In this document: piece by piece, positions 1-6,712 of the stretch
Position numbering within the stretch: the first letter of the stretch is position 1
Layout of the letters: every line of letters starts with the position of its first letter
Origin: Alistipes sp.
GTDB lineage: Bacteria > Bacteroidota > Bacteroidia > Bacteroidales > Rikenellaceae
Direction of reading: 5' to 3'
DNA: 13,753 nucleotides
Assembly (NCBI GenBank): GCA_029065825.1
Contig: JAIEHQ010000059.1
Location: 1-13,753 of the forward strand
Notes under the pieces: model-generated
Told to the model about the DNA's origin: nothing
What the model saw: only the letters and a program-made list of their open reading frames with translations
Databases searched by the model: none
Program-made: the position numbers and the translations under genes

Positions 1-578
1 CATAGCCGAACATCTTGTTGCGGGAACCGCTCGGCGATGAGCGCCGTCGAAGCGTGGGCGCGGTGGGCCGTGCCGAACGCATCGTTGATGTAGCAGTCGG
101 CATAGGAGGCCAGCCGCTCGACGAACTGCTTCTGCGAAGCCTTGACCTCCTTCTTGGCGGCGGCCTTCTCCTCGTCGGTGGCATCCTCCTTCAGGCCGCG
201 GGGCTTGCCCTCCTCCTCGGCGTAGAAGCGAAGGTTTTCGAGCAGCAGCACCTGACCCGGACGCAGGTCGCGCGCCATCTCGGCGGCCTGCTCGCCCATG
301 CAGTCGCCCGCGAAGAGCACGGGCACGCCAAGCAGTTTCTCGATCGCCGGAACGATCTGCCCGAGCGAGTATTTCATCTCCCCGTTCTTTTTGGGACGGC
401 CCAGATGCGACATCAGCACCACCGAGCCTCCCCCGTCGAGCACTTTGCGAATGGTCGGCACGGCAGCCCGGATGCGGGTGTCGTCCGTAACCTGGCCCCG
501 TTCGTCGAGGGGCACGTTGAAATCCACGCGGATAATCGCCCGCTTGCCCTTGAAATCGTAGGAATCGATCTTGAACAT
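1..578 (-). CDS. pgk: Phosphoglycerate kinase, N-terminal part (gene runs off the left edge)
   Basis: Glycolytic enzyme of the cytoplasm that moves phosphate between 1,3-bisphosphoglycerate and ADP. Reading the minus strand from ATG at 578-576 gives [20 protein letters not shown], then the substrate-binding signature VDFNVPLD, the SHLGRPK loop, LLLENLRFY and the [14 protein letters not shown] motif, all PGK hallmarks. The lysine- and glutamate-rich stretch after [15 protein letters not shown] (about residues 120-150) is an insertion I associate with Bacteroidota PGKs. About 190 of roughly 400 expected residues are present; the C-terminal half lies outside. The frame breaks at about positions 15-24: the main frame reads RFPQQDVRL, whereas the neighbouring frame reads NKMFGY, the expected continuation. 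The gene diverges from kbl and has its own promoter-like element upstream. Confidence 0.96.
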   Translation of the reverse strand, partial: MFKIDSYDFKGKRAIIRVDFNVPLDERGQVTDDTRIRAAVPTIRKVLDGGGSVVLMSHLGRPKKNGEMKYSLGQIVPAIEKLLGVPVLFAGDCMGEQAAEMARDLRPGQVLLLENLRFYAEEEGKPRGLKEDATDEEKAAAKKEVKASQKQFVERLASYADCYINDAFGTAHRAHASTALIAERFPQQDVRL

Positions 579-605
579 AATTTTCGGTATTTAAAGATTT
601 TGACC

Positions 606-624
606 TCCGGCCTCCATCGCCGGA
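606..624 (-). other. Small hairpin in the pgk 5' leader
   Basis: The inverted repeat TCCGGC (606-611) / GCCGGA (619-624) has a 7-base loop and lies between the predicted pgk -7 element (634-641) and the pgk start at 578. It would fold in the leader mRNA. A GGAGG follows the stem on the mRNA but is about 28 nt from the ATG, too far for a normal ribosome binding site. Function is unknown; with only six pairs it may be chance. Confidence 0.3.
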
Positions 625-633
625 ATCGTACCG

Positions 634-641
634 CAAATTTA
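634..641 (-). promoter_or_regulatory. Putative Bacteroidota -7 promoter element for pgk
   Basis: The minus strand reads TAAATTTG, an exact match to the TAnnTTTG consensus used by the primary sigma factor of Bacteroidota. It sits about 55 bases upstream of the pgk ATG, implying a leader of about 50 nt. I do not see a clear TTTG-type -33 element at the usual spacing, so the call rests on the -7 box and its position. Confidence 0.55.
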
Positions 642-779
642 CGAAAAATGTTCGGATGTGTACTTTTTTCCGGCGACGAATGCACGCCTGGCGACGCTTT
701 TTTCGCAAAACGATCCGCCACACCCCCGCCGCCGCCGAAAAATATGGAGAGCCGATGCACCACTTTCTCGAAAAACGAC

Positions 780-787
780 TACCTTTG
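780..787 (+). promoter_or_regulatory. Putative Bacteroidota -7 promoter element for kbl
   Basis: TACCTTTG matches the TAnnTTTG consensus exactly and lies 54 bases before the kbl ATG at 842, giving a predicted leader of roughly 45-50 nt. The -33 region (about 752-762) has no obvious TTTG. Together with the pgk element on the other strand it makes 579-841 a divergent promoter region. The remaining 138 bases between the two elements (642-779) contain T-runs and C-runs but no operator-like inverted repeat that I can defend. Confidence 0.55.
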
Positions 788-841
788 TGTCTCGGTTCGA
801 GACCGACAAACGACGCATCAACATTACAAAACACAACCGAT

Positions 842-2029
842 ATGTACGGAAAAATCAAGGAACACTTACAGAACGAACTGGCGGAGATCAAGGCCGCCGG
901 GCTTTACAAGAACGAGCGCATCATCGAGTCCCCGCAGCGGGCCGAAATCGAGGTGGCAGGCCGCAAGGTACTGAACTTCTGCGCCAACAACTACCTCGGA
1001 CTGTCGGACAATCCGCGCCTGATCGAGGCTGCCAAGAAGGCGATGGACGAGCGCGGCTTCGGCATGTCGTCCGTACGCTTCATCTGCGGCTGCCAGGACA
1101 TCCACAAGACCCTCGAGAAGGCGATCGCCGACTACTTCGGCACGGAGGACACGATCCTCTACGCCGCCTGCTTCGATGCCAACGGCGGCGTGTTCGAGCC
1201 GCTGCTGACCGACCAGGACGCGATCATCTCCGATGCCCTCAACCACGCTTCGATCATCGACGGCGTGCGTCTGTGCAAGGCGGTCCGCTACCGCTACGCC
1301 AACGCCGACATGGCCGAGCTGGAGGAGTGCCTCAAGAAGGCGCAGGCACAGCGCTTCCGCGTCATCGTGACCGACGGCGTATTCTCGATGGACGGCAACG
1401 CCGCTCCGCTCGACAAGATCTGCGCCCTGGCCGAGAAGTACGACGCGCTGGTCATGGTTGATGAGTGCCACTCGGCCGGCGTGCTGGGCAAGAGCGGCCG
1501 CGGCATCACGGAGCTGTACGACCTGCGCGGTCAGGTCGATATCCTGACCGGCACGCTGGGCAAGGCCTTCGGCGGCGCCGTCGGCGGCTTTACCACCGGC
1601 CGCAAGGAGATCATCGACATGCTGCGCCAGCGTTCGCGTCCCTACCTCTTCTCCAACTCGCTGCCCCCCGCCGTGGTCGGTGCCTCGATCGAAATGTTCC
1701 GCATGCTCGCCGAGAGCGACCAGCTGCACGACCGTCTGGTGGCCAACGTGGAGCACTTCCGCAAGGGCATGATGGCCGCCGGCTTCGACATCAAGCCCAC
1801 GCAGTCGGCCATCTGCGCCGTGATGCTCTACGACGCGAAGCTGTCGCAGGATTTCGCGGCCCGTCTGCAGGACGAGGGCATCTTCGTCACGGGCTTCTAC
1901 TACCCGGTGGTTCCGAAAGGACAGGCCCGCATCCGCGTGCAGGTGTCGGCCGGCCACACGACCGAACAGCTCGACCGCTGCATCGCCGCATTCGTGAAGA
2001 TCGGCAAAGAGATGAACGTCATCAAATAG
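842..2029 (+). CDS. kbl: Glycine C-acetyltransferase (2-amino-3-ketobutyrate CoA ligase)
   Basis: PLP-dependent alpha-oxoamine synthase, 395 aa, the usual length for KBL. It interconverts 2-amino-3-oxobutyrate plus CoA with glycine plus acetyl-CoA, the second step of threonine breakdown through threonine dehydrogenase. Visible motifs are NFCANNYLGL (about 46-54), GMSSVRFICG (74-83), HKTLE (88-92), DALNHASIIDG (131-141), VDECHSAG (206-213, with D207 and H210 in the PLP site) and the Schiff-base lysine K241 in GTLGKAFGGAVGG. The start at 842 gives the normal N-terminus MYGKIKEHLQNEL; the open frame continues upstream to 656, but that extension is low-complexity and lies across the promoter. No threonine dehydrogenase gene is next to it. 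A strong terminator follows directly. Serine palmitoyltransferase or BioF are less likely because of the KBL-specific motifs. Confidence 0.95.
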   Translation: MYGKIKEHLQNELAEIKAAGLYKNERIIESPQRAEIEVAGRKVLNFCANNYLGLSDNPRLIEAAKKAMDERGFGMSSVRFICGCQDIHKTLEKAIADYFGTEDTILYAACFDANGGVFEPLLTDQDAIISDALNHASIIDGVRLCKAVRYRYANADMAELEECLKKAQAQRFRVIVTDGVFSMDGNAAPLDKICALAEKYDALVMVDECHSAGVLGKSGRGITELYDLRGQVDILTGTLGKAFGGAVGGFTTGRKEIIDMLRQRSRPYLFSNSLPPAVVGASIEMFRMLAESDQLHDRLVANVEHFRKGMMAAGFDIKPTQSAICAVMLYDAKLSQDFAARLQDEGIFVTGFYYPVVPKGQARIRVQVSAGHTTEQLDRCIAAFVKIGKEMNVIK

Positions 2030-2035
2030 CACACC

Positions 2036-2075
2036 CACCGGTCCGCGACACTCTTTCGCGGACCGGTGTTCTTTT
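2036..2075 (+). terminator. Strong rho-independent terminator after kbl
   Basis: A perfect 13-bp stem, CACCGGTCCGCGA (2036-2048) with TCGCGGACCGGTG (2056-2068), encloses a 7-base loop and is followed by the T-rich tract TTCTTTT (2069-2075). It begins 7 bases after the kbl stop codon and ends 25 bases before the Lrp/AsnC start, so it separates the two genes transcriptionally unless there is read-through. Confidence 0.93.
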
Positions 2076-2100
2076 CACTTCCGACAAACAGCAGCGCCTC

Positions 2101-2583
2101 ATGTCCAAAGCCCTCCTCGATGCCATCGACGCGAAGATCCTGCGTCATCTGGTCCGCAACGCGCGGATGCCGTTCCTCGAGATCGCACGCGAATGCGGCA
2201 TTTCGGGCGCAGCCATCCACCAGCGCATCCGCAAACTCCACGATTCGGGCGTGATTCTCGGCAGCCGCCTGATCGTCGATCCCAAAGCGCTGGGGTTCGA
2301 CGTATGCGCCCTGATCGGCATCACGGTCCTCGATCCCAAGAACCTGATGCAGACGATGGAGCGGCTCAAGGAGATCCCCGAAATCGTCGAATGCCACTTC
2401 ATCACGGGCAACTTCAACATCCTGATAAAGCTCTACTGCCTGGACAACGAACACCTGATGCGGACCCTCTTCGAGGGCATCCTGCGCATTCCGGGCATAT
2501 CGACCACCCAGACCTTCATTTCGCTCGACGAAGCGTTCCAGCGCCAGGTAAACGTCGATTTCATCGAACCGACCCTGCGCTGA
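2101..2583 (+). CDS. Lrp/AsnC-family transcriptional regulator
   Basis: 160-aa one-domain-pair regulator of the feast/famine family, about the standard length. The N-terminus carries a winged helix-turn-helix (LDAIDAKILRHLVRNAR, then FLEIARECGISGAAIHQRI, about residues 6-44), which is the typical Lrp/AsnC DNA-binding signature. A short linker leads to a RAM/AsnC ligand-binding domain (about 65-145) with VECHFITGNFNILIKL, where family members bind amino acids at the dimer interface. It normally acts as dimers or octamers. The ATG at 2101 is chosen because the next residues match family N-termini. It lies just behind kbl and its terminator. I see no TAnnTTTG box in the short spacer, so its promoter is unclear. 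Control of kbl by this protein is an inference from position and from E. coli Lrp controlling tdh-kbl; the true ligand and targets are not visible. Confidence 0.93.
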   Translation: MSKALLDAIDAKILRHLVRNARMPFLEIARECGISGAAIHQRIRKLHDSGVILGSRLIVDPKALGFDVCALIGITVLDPKNLMQTMERLKEIPEIVECHFITGNFNILIKLYCLDNEHLMRTLFEGILRIPGISTTQTFISLDEAFQRQVNVDFIEPTLR

Positions 2584-2802
2584 GGTCCGCCCCGGGCTGA
2601 CCCGCCGCCGGCAGGCGACCCCGTTTCCGTGCCGCACGCACCCGCAGCGAACATCCTCCATCCCGCCCCGCAGCGCCGCACACCCCGCCCGAGAAGGGCA
2701 TCCCGATCAATATCCCCGCACCGCCTCCGCGCACCGCGGCGGAGCACTCCTACGCACCCATCATTTGGCGTTTCCGAAGCGGATAAAACCGAATAAATTC
2801 CG
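2584..2802 (+). other. C-rich intergenic spacer after the Lrp/AsnC gene
   Basis: No convincing ORF or RNA gene is seen here. On the plus strand the stretch from about 2630 to 2760 is markedly richer in C than G, with many YC dinucleotides, the composition expected of a Rho-loading (rut-like) region. One modest hairpin, CTCCGC (2725-2730) / GCGGAG (2739-2744), has no following T-tract. No intrinsic terminator is found for the Lrp/AsnC gene, so Rho-dependent termination here is a reasonable but unproven inference. Confidence 0.3.
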
Positions 2803-2810
2803 TATATTTG
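2803..2810 (+). promoter_or_regulatory. Putative Bacteroidota -7 promoter element for the long operon
   Basis: TATATTTG is an exact TAnnTTTG match in a locally AT-rich island (about 2785-2810) within GC-rich sequence. It lies 16 bases before the flippase ATG at 2827, predicting a very short leader of roughly 10 nt. A convincing -33 TTTG at the proper distance is not seen. No equally good element is visible in the short gaps further down, so this may drive all eleven genes. Confidence 0.6.
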
Positions 2811-2826
2811 CCCCTCGTAAGTCGCC

Positions 2827-4320
2827 ATGCTCGAAAAACTCGTCAAACAGACCGCCGTTTACGGAATCAGCACCATCGCCGTGCGGTTCCTGAGCTACCT
2901 GCTGACCCCCTTCTACACCCGGGTCTTCAGCCGGGAGGTGTACGGCGTGATTACCGACGTTTACGCCCTCATCCCCTTCGCCCTGGTGCTGCTGACGATG
3001 GGCATGGAGTCGGGCTACTTCCGCTTCGCGGCCAAGGCGGACGAGGCGGGCGGCGATGTACGGGCCGCCAAGCAGCGCCTCTTCCGCACGGTATGGGGTG
3101 CCACCACGCTGGCGGCGCTGCTCTTCTTCGCGGCCGTGGCGCTCTTCCGCACGCAGGTCTCCGCCTGGCTGGGCAGCGAACTCTACACGACCCATCCCGA
3201 GTATGCGGTGTGGGTGGCGGCGATCGTGCTGTGCGATGTCTGCTCCTCGATCCCCTTCTCGCGGCTGCGCGAACAGGGGCGGGCGACCACTTTCATGGGA
3301 CTCAAGGCTTTCTGTGCGACGGTCAATGTCGTGCTCGCCTTCGCTTTCGGCTTCGCAGGGCTATACGCCACCCGGTTCGGGGTCGGCTGGGTCTTCGTCG
3401 CCAACCTGGCGGCCAGCGCCCTGACGCTGCTCCTGCTGCTGCGCACCACCGACGGCGGCGCACCCCGCATCGAGGGGCGGATCCTACGGGCGGTGCTTCT
3501 CTACTCGCTGCCGCTGCTCCTGAGCGGCATCGCGGGCACGGCCAACGAGTTCATCGACCGCCAGCTCATCAAGTTCCTCGCCCCCGCAGCGGCGATGGAC
3601 CAGGTGGGACTCTACGGCGCGATCGTCAAAGTCGGCATGGTCATGGCCCTCTTCACGCAGATCTACCGCCTGGCAGCCGAACCCTTCTTCCTGGCCGACT
3701 ACAAGAAATCTGACTTCGTGCGGATGAACGCCGCTGCGCTCGAATACTTCGTACTGGTCTCGATGGTCATCTTCCTGGGCGTGACCCTCTTCAAGGAGGC
3801 GTTCGCCCTGATCGTCGGACGCGACTTCCGCGAGGGGATGCACATCCTGCCGCTGGTGCTGGGCGCCAACGTGCTGGCCGGCGTATGGCTCAACCTCTCG
3901 TTCTGGTACAAACGCGAGGAGCGCACCTGGCTGGCGCTGGTGGTGACCTTCACGGGACTGCTCGTCACGGTGGGAGCCAACCTCGCGCTCATTCCCCGCT
4001 GGGGATACTACGGCGCGGCCTGGGCCCGTTTGATCTGCGAGGCGGCGATGGTCGCGGTAAGCTACCGGCTCAACAGCAAGTTCTACCCCATCCCCTACCG
4101 GACGGGGCGGATGATCGAATATGCGGTCGTCGCGCTGGCGTTTTTCGGCATAAGCCGCATCGCGGAGGGGTCGCCCCTCCCGACGGCAGCGCAATACCTC
4201 TGCAAGACACTGCTGCTGGGCGGCTACATCTGCTACGCCGTGCGGCGTGCGAAGATCGACGTGCGGGGACTGCTGCGCTCGATGCTGCGGCGCAGCGGTA
4301 GGAAAGGAGGCGAGGCATGA
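2827..4320 (+). CDS. Polysaccharide biosynthesis / oligosaccharide flippase protein (MOP superfamily, Wzx-like)
   Basis: 497-aa integral inner-membrane protein. Its N-terminus (KQTAVYGISTIAVRFLSYLL, then TPFYTRVFSREVYGVI and TMGMESGYFRF) is characteristic of PST/Wzx-type lipid-linked oligosaccharide flippases. Many hydrophobic segments run the whole length (for example about 43-60, 90-107, 125-140, 160-180, 187-205, 222-240, 264-280, 304-322, 340-358, 367-388, 396-412, 430-443, 456-470), fitting 12-14 membrane helices. The tail is basic (RSMLRRSGRKGG). It would move undecaprenyl- or other lipid-linked glycans across the inner membrane; the substrate cannot be read from sequence. No glycosyltransferases are adjacent, so it is not inside a typical capsule cluster. 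A lipid II flippase role is an alternative. It is first in the long operon and its stop overlaps the next start (ATGA). Confidence 0.88.
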   Translation: MLEKLVKQTAVYGISTIAVRFLSYLLTPFYTRVFSREVYGVITDVYALIPFALVLLTMGMESGYFRFAAKADEAGGDVRAAKQRLFRTVWGATTLAALLFFAAVALFRTQVSAWLGSELYTTHPEYAVWVAAIVLCDVCSSIPFSRLREQGRATTFMGLKAFCATVNVVLAFAFGFAGLYATRFGVGWVFVANLAASALTLLLLLRTTDGGAPRIEGRILRAVLLYSLPLLLSGIAGTANEFIDRQLIKFLAPAAAMDQVGLYGAIVKVGMVMALFTQIYRLAAEPFFLADYKKSDFVRMNAAALEYFVLVSMVIFLGVTLFKEAFALIVGRDFREGMHILPLVLGANVLAGVWLNLSFWYKREERTWLALVVTFTGLLVTVGANLALIPRWGYYGAAWARLICEAAMVAVSYRLNSKFYPIPYRTGRMIEYAVVALAFFGISRIAEGSPLPTAAQYLCKTLLLGGYICYAVRRAKIDVRGLLRSMLRRSGRKGGEA

Positions 4321-4514
4321 GCGGCAGGGAGAAACTGACCGTCCTGCTGGGCAGCGGAGTGCTGTTCCTTCTCGGAGTCGCGGCACTGAACTGGGAACCG
4401 GGACGGGCGCGCACCGGAACGCTCGCGGCGGTATTCGCGGCACTCGCGGCCATCGCAGTGCGGCAGACGGTACGCATCGGGCGCAGGAACGGAAAAGAAC
4501 GGAAAAAACGATGA
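4317..4514 (+). CDS. Small two-helix membrane protein, unknown function
   Basis: 65-aa protein starting in an ATGA overlap with the flippase and ending in an ATGA overlap with delta-prime, which is good evidence that it is translated and coupled to both neighbours. Two hydrophobic stretches (about residues 7-24, LTVLLGSGVLFLLGVAAL, and 34-49, GTLAAVFAALAAIAVR) suggest a hairpin in the inner membrane. The connecting segment (NWEPGRARTG) and the C-terminus (RRNGKERKKR) are charged. I do not recognise a family. Its position directly after the flippase would suit an accessory membrane partner, but that is only inference. Confidence 0.72.
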   Translation: MSGREKLTVLLGSGVLFLLGVAALNWEPGRARTGTLAAVFAALAAIAVRQTVRIGRRNGKERKKR

Positions 4515-5656
4515 GATTCGCCGACATAGCGGGACAAGAGGAGCTGAAACGCCATCTGGTGCGGAGTGCCGACACCGGACGGGTAAGTCATGCCCAGCTC
4601 TTCGCGGGAGGTGCGGGCACGGGCGCTCTGGCCCTCGCCGTAGCCTACGTGCAGTACCTCAACTGCACCGACCGCCAGGGCGGCGATTCGTGCGGCGAGT
4701 GTCCCAACTGCCGGCAGATCGCCGCGCTGGCCCACCCCGACCTGCACTTCGTCTTTCCCGTGAACAAGCAGGGCAAGAAGTCGGGCGAGACGGTGCTCAG
4801 CGACGACTTCATGCCCCTGTGGCGGGAACTTTTCGCCGAGCGGTCGGGAGTCTTCTCGCCGCAGGAGTGGTACGACCGCCTCGACCTGGGGCGCACGCTC
4901 AAGGGAGCCATCTCGGCCCGCGAGGCGGACGCGATCATCCGCAAGCTCTCCTTCAAGAGCTTCTCGGCAGCCTACAAGTGCGTCGTGATCTGGCTGCCGG
5001 AGACGATGAACGAAGAGGCGGCCAACAAGATCCTCAAGATCCTCGAGGAGCCTTGGCCCGGAAGCCTCTTCCTGCTGGTCGGCGAACGGCCCGACCTGCT
5101 GCTGCCCACGATCCTCTCGCGCACGCAGCAGATCGCCGTCCCCCGGCTGAGCGACGAGGCGGTCCGCCGCCAGATCGAACGCAGCGGCGAGCGCGATCCG
5201 GAGAAGATCCGCACCTTCGCCCGGCTCTGCGCCGGCGACCTGCTCGAGCTGCGGCGGCTCCTCTCGGGCGAGGAGGACCAGACGCAGCGGGAATACTTTA
5301 CCCTGTTCTGCTCGCTGATGCGGCTGAGCTACAACGACAAGCACCTCGAACTGATGAGCTGGGCCGAGGAGGTGGCCCTGCTCTCCCGCGAACGGCAGCT
5401 CGCCTTTCTGAAGGACGTGGTGCGCCTGCTGCGCGAAAGCTACCTGCTCCATGCCGGAGCCGGAGCGATCAGCTGCCTCTGGGGCGAAGAGGCCCGGTTC
5501 TGCCGCAACTTCGCCCCCTTCGTCGATAACCGCAACATCGAAGCGCTGGTCGCCGAGGTCGAAACGGCATGCGCCCAGATCCGGCAAAACGGCAACCCGA
5601 CCATCGTATTCACGCATTTTGCGCTGAGCGTCAGCAAAATGATAAAAAAAATGTAA
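4511..5656 (+). CDS. holB: DNA polymerase III delta-prime subunit (clamp loader)
   Basis: 381-aa AAA+ subunit of the replicative clamp loader that helps place the beta sliding clamp on primed DNA. The N-terminus FADIAGQEELKRHL and SHAQLFAGGAGTGALALA is the delta-prime/gamma fold. The Walker A position (residues 33-40, GGAGTGAL) lacks the K-[ST] pair, as expected for delta-prime, which does not hydrolyse ATP. A zinc module follows, with C52, C61, C64 and C67 (C-x8-C-x2-C-x2-C). ANKILKILEEP and TILSRTQQI are the sensor-region motifs; the usual SRC triad appears as SRT. Start 4511 is chosen because it begins exactly at the conserved N-terminus and overlaps the previous stop. The open frame reaching back to 4247 is spurious. 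The gene ends in an A8 run and is followed two bases later by folK. Confidence 0.92.
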   Translation: MRFADIAGQEELKRHLVRSADTGRVSHAQLFAGGAGTGALALAVAYVQYLNCTDRQGGDSCGECPNCRQIAALAHPDLHFVFPVNKQGKKSGETVLSDDFMPLWRELFAERSGVFSPQEWYDRLDLGRTLKGAISAREADAIIRKLSFKSFSAAYKCVVIWLPETMNEEAANKILKILEEPWPGSLFLLVGERPDLLLPTILSRTQQIAVPRLSDEAVRRQIERSGERDPEKIRTFARLCAGDLLELRRLLSGEEDQTQREYFTLFCSLMRLSYNDKHLELMSWAEEVALLSRERQLAFLKDVVRLLRESYLLHAGAGAISCLWGEEARFCRNFAPFVDNRNIEALVAEVETACAQIRQNGNPTIVFTHFALSVSKMIKKM

Positions 5657-5658
5657 CT

Positions 5659-6171
5659 ATGGCAAGAGCGATCATACTGTGCGGCGGCAATGCCGACGAC
5701 ATGAAAACCCGCCTGCAGCAGGCCCAGCGGCTCATCAACCTGCGCGTGGGACCGGTGCTGCACTGCTCGCACCGCTACAAGAGCCGCGCCTGGGGCTTCG
5801 AGGCCGAGCGGGAGTTCTCCAACCAGGTGCTCGAGGCCGACACCGAGATGAGTCCCGAAGAACTGCTCGACACCCTGCAGCGCATCGAGACCGAACTGGG
5901 GCGCGACCGGCAGGCGGAAGCGGCCGAGAAGCAGCGCACGGGCGCCCGCTACGCCTCGCGCGCGCTCGACCTCGACATCCTCTTCTACGACGACCGGATC
6001 ATCCGCACCGACCGCCTCACGATCCCCCACCCGCTGCTTCAGGAGCGGGAATTCGCACTCGTGCCGCTGTGCGAGCGGATGCGCGACTTCCGCCATCCGG
6101 TCCTGGGCAAGACGATCGGCGAACTGCTCGAAGCACTCAAACGAAGCGAAGAGAACCATGAAGACGCATAG
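5659..6171 (+). CDS. folK: 2-amino-4-hydroxy-6-hydroxymethyldihydropteridine pyrophosphokinase (HPPK)
   Basis: 170-aa cytoplasmic enzyme that transfers pyrophosphate from ATP to 6-hydroxymethyl-7,8-dihydropterin in folate biosynthesis. Diagnostic motifs are the N-terminal LCGGNADDMKTRLQQA (GGN loop), SRAWGFEAEREFSNQVLEA, and RALDLDILFYDD with the two Mg-binding aspartates D104 and D106. IPHPLLQEREFALVPL supplies H124 and R130, equivalent to the catalytic pocket of E. coli HPPK. The length is normal for a monofunctional enzyme with no fused FolB or FolP. It starts two bases after the delta-prime stop and overlaps the next gene by 14 bp, so it is almost certainly co-transcribed. Other folate genes are not in the window. 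Confidence 0.94.
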   Translation: MARAIILCGGNADDMKTRLQQAQRLINLRVGPVLHCSHRYKSRAWGFEAEREFSNQVLEADTEMSPEELLDTLQRIETELGRDRQAEAAEKQRTGARYASRALDLDILFYDDRIIRTDRLTIPHPLLQEREFALVPLCERMRDFRHPVLGKTIGELLEALKRSEENHEDA

Positions 6172-6712
6172 GCCGAAACCGCTCCTTTCGCTGCTGCTCG
6201 CGGCCGCACTGCTCACAGGCTGCTTCAAGAAGATCGGGTACGACACCTTTTACGTGCTGGAGCCTTGGACGCAGGACGGAGCGCAGCGGTTCGCCCCGCC
6301 GTTCGGCACGGTCCGGGCCTACGCCTTCGCTGCCGACACGACCTACTGGACGGTCCGCAGCTACGAGGATGCCGTCGCGGGAGCGATTACCTCGGTCCGC
6401 ACCGGGGAGCGGATGGAGCCGCTCGCCGAAGGGGAGCCCTACGTCATCGACGGCAACGAGAACTGGCTGGCGATGCAGCTCGACGGTCCCCGCTTCTTCA
6501 TCCTGGCGGTCGATCTGGAGCACCGGCTCTACGCCTACACCGAGCAGGAGATGGGCGAGAACCTGCCCCGGCTCTTCGCCAGCGTCGTCTTCCCTCTGGT
6601 CTGGAAGAACAAACGCGTGAAGAACGGCAAATGGATCGTCTGCAACGATTTTTACGAACCCGAACCGGGGGAGGCGCAACCCTCCTCCGCCCGACAAAAA
6701 ACCGACTTATGA
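6158..6712 (+). CDS. Predicted lipoprotein, unknown function
   Basis: 184-aa protein with a classic lipoprotein signal: basic start MKTHRPK, hydrophobic core LLSLLLAAALL and lipobox LLTGC with the lipidated cysteine at C22. The mature part has no domain I recognise. It contains alternating short hydrophobic segments and many aromatic residues (YDTFYVLEPW, YWTVRSY, NENWLAMQL), compatible with a small beta-rich fold, and ends in a proline-rich tail (YEPEPGEAQPSS). Residues KKIG after the cysteine are not the acidic SDxEE-type surface-export signal described in Bacteroidota, so an inner-leaflet location is likely; that is inference. It overlaps folK by 14 bp and the next lipoprotein gene by 4 bp (ATGA). 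Confidence 0.8.
   Translation: MKTHRPKPLLSLLLAAALLTGCFKKIGYDTFYVLEPWTQDGAQRFAPPFGTVRAYAFAADTTYWTVRSYEDAVAGAITSVRTGERMEPLAEGEPYVIDGNENWLAMQLDGPRFFILAVDLEHRLYAYTEQEMGENLPRLFASVVFPLVWKNKRVKNGKWIVCNDFYEPEPGEAQPSSARQKTDL

Noticed and set aside
642..779. T-runs and short repeats between the pgk and kbl promoters as an operator or riboswitch
   Set aside because: No inverted repeat of convincing length and no known riboswitch core could be made out.
656..841. A 62-residue N-terminal extension of kbl in the same open frame
   Set aside because: The extension is basic and low-complexity, covers the predicted promoter and is not part of the KBL family, which begins at the 842 ATG.
15..974. 319-aa plus-strand frame opposite pgk
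   Set aside because: The minus strand encodes clear PGK here, and the plus-strand product is a leucine/arginine-rich shadow.
866..2038. Long minus-strand open frame opposite kbl
   Set aside because: It is the GC-driven mirror of a conserved enzyme gene, with no recognisable protein motif. The same applies to other long antisense frames at 3484-4575, 4070-5617, 6652-8952, 9488-11986 and 11871-12989.
2433..2846. Minus-strand ORF covering the spacer before the flippase
   Set aside because: It overlaps the end of the Lrp/AsnC gene, is low-complexity Arg/Gly-rich in the spacer and crosses the predicted promoter. No family is recognisable.
4609..4635. Broken Walker A motif in delta-prime as a sign of a decayed gene
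   Set aside because: Loss of the Walker A Lys and Ser/Thr is normal for delta-prime, which does not hydrolyse ATP. The zinc cysteines and the rest of the protein are intact.
5644..5651. A8 run as a programmed slippage site at the end of delta-prime
   Set aside because: It lies within four codons of the stop, so slippage would change only the final residues. A-rich sequence upstream of the folK start is a simpler explanation in Bacteroidota.
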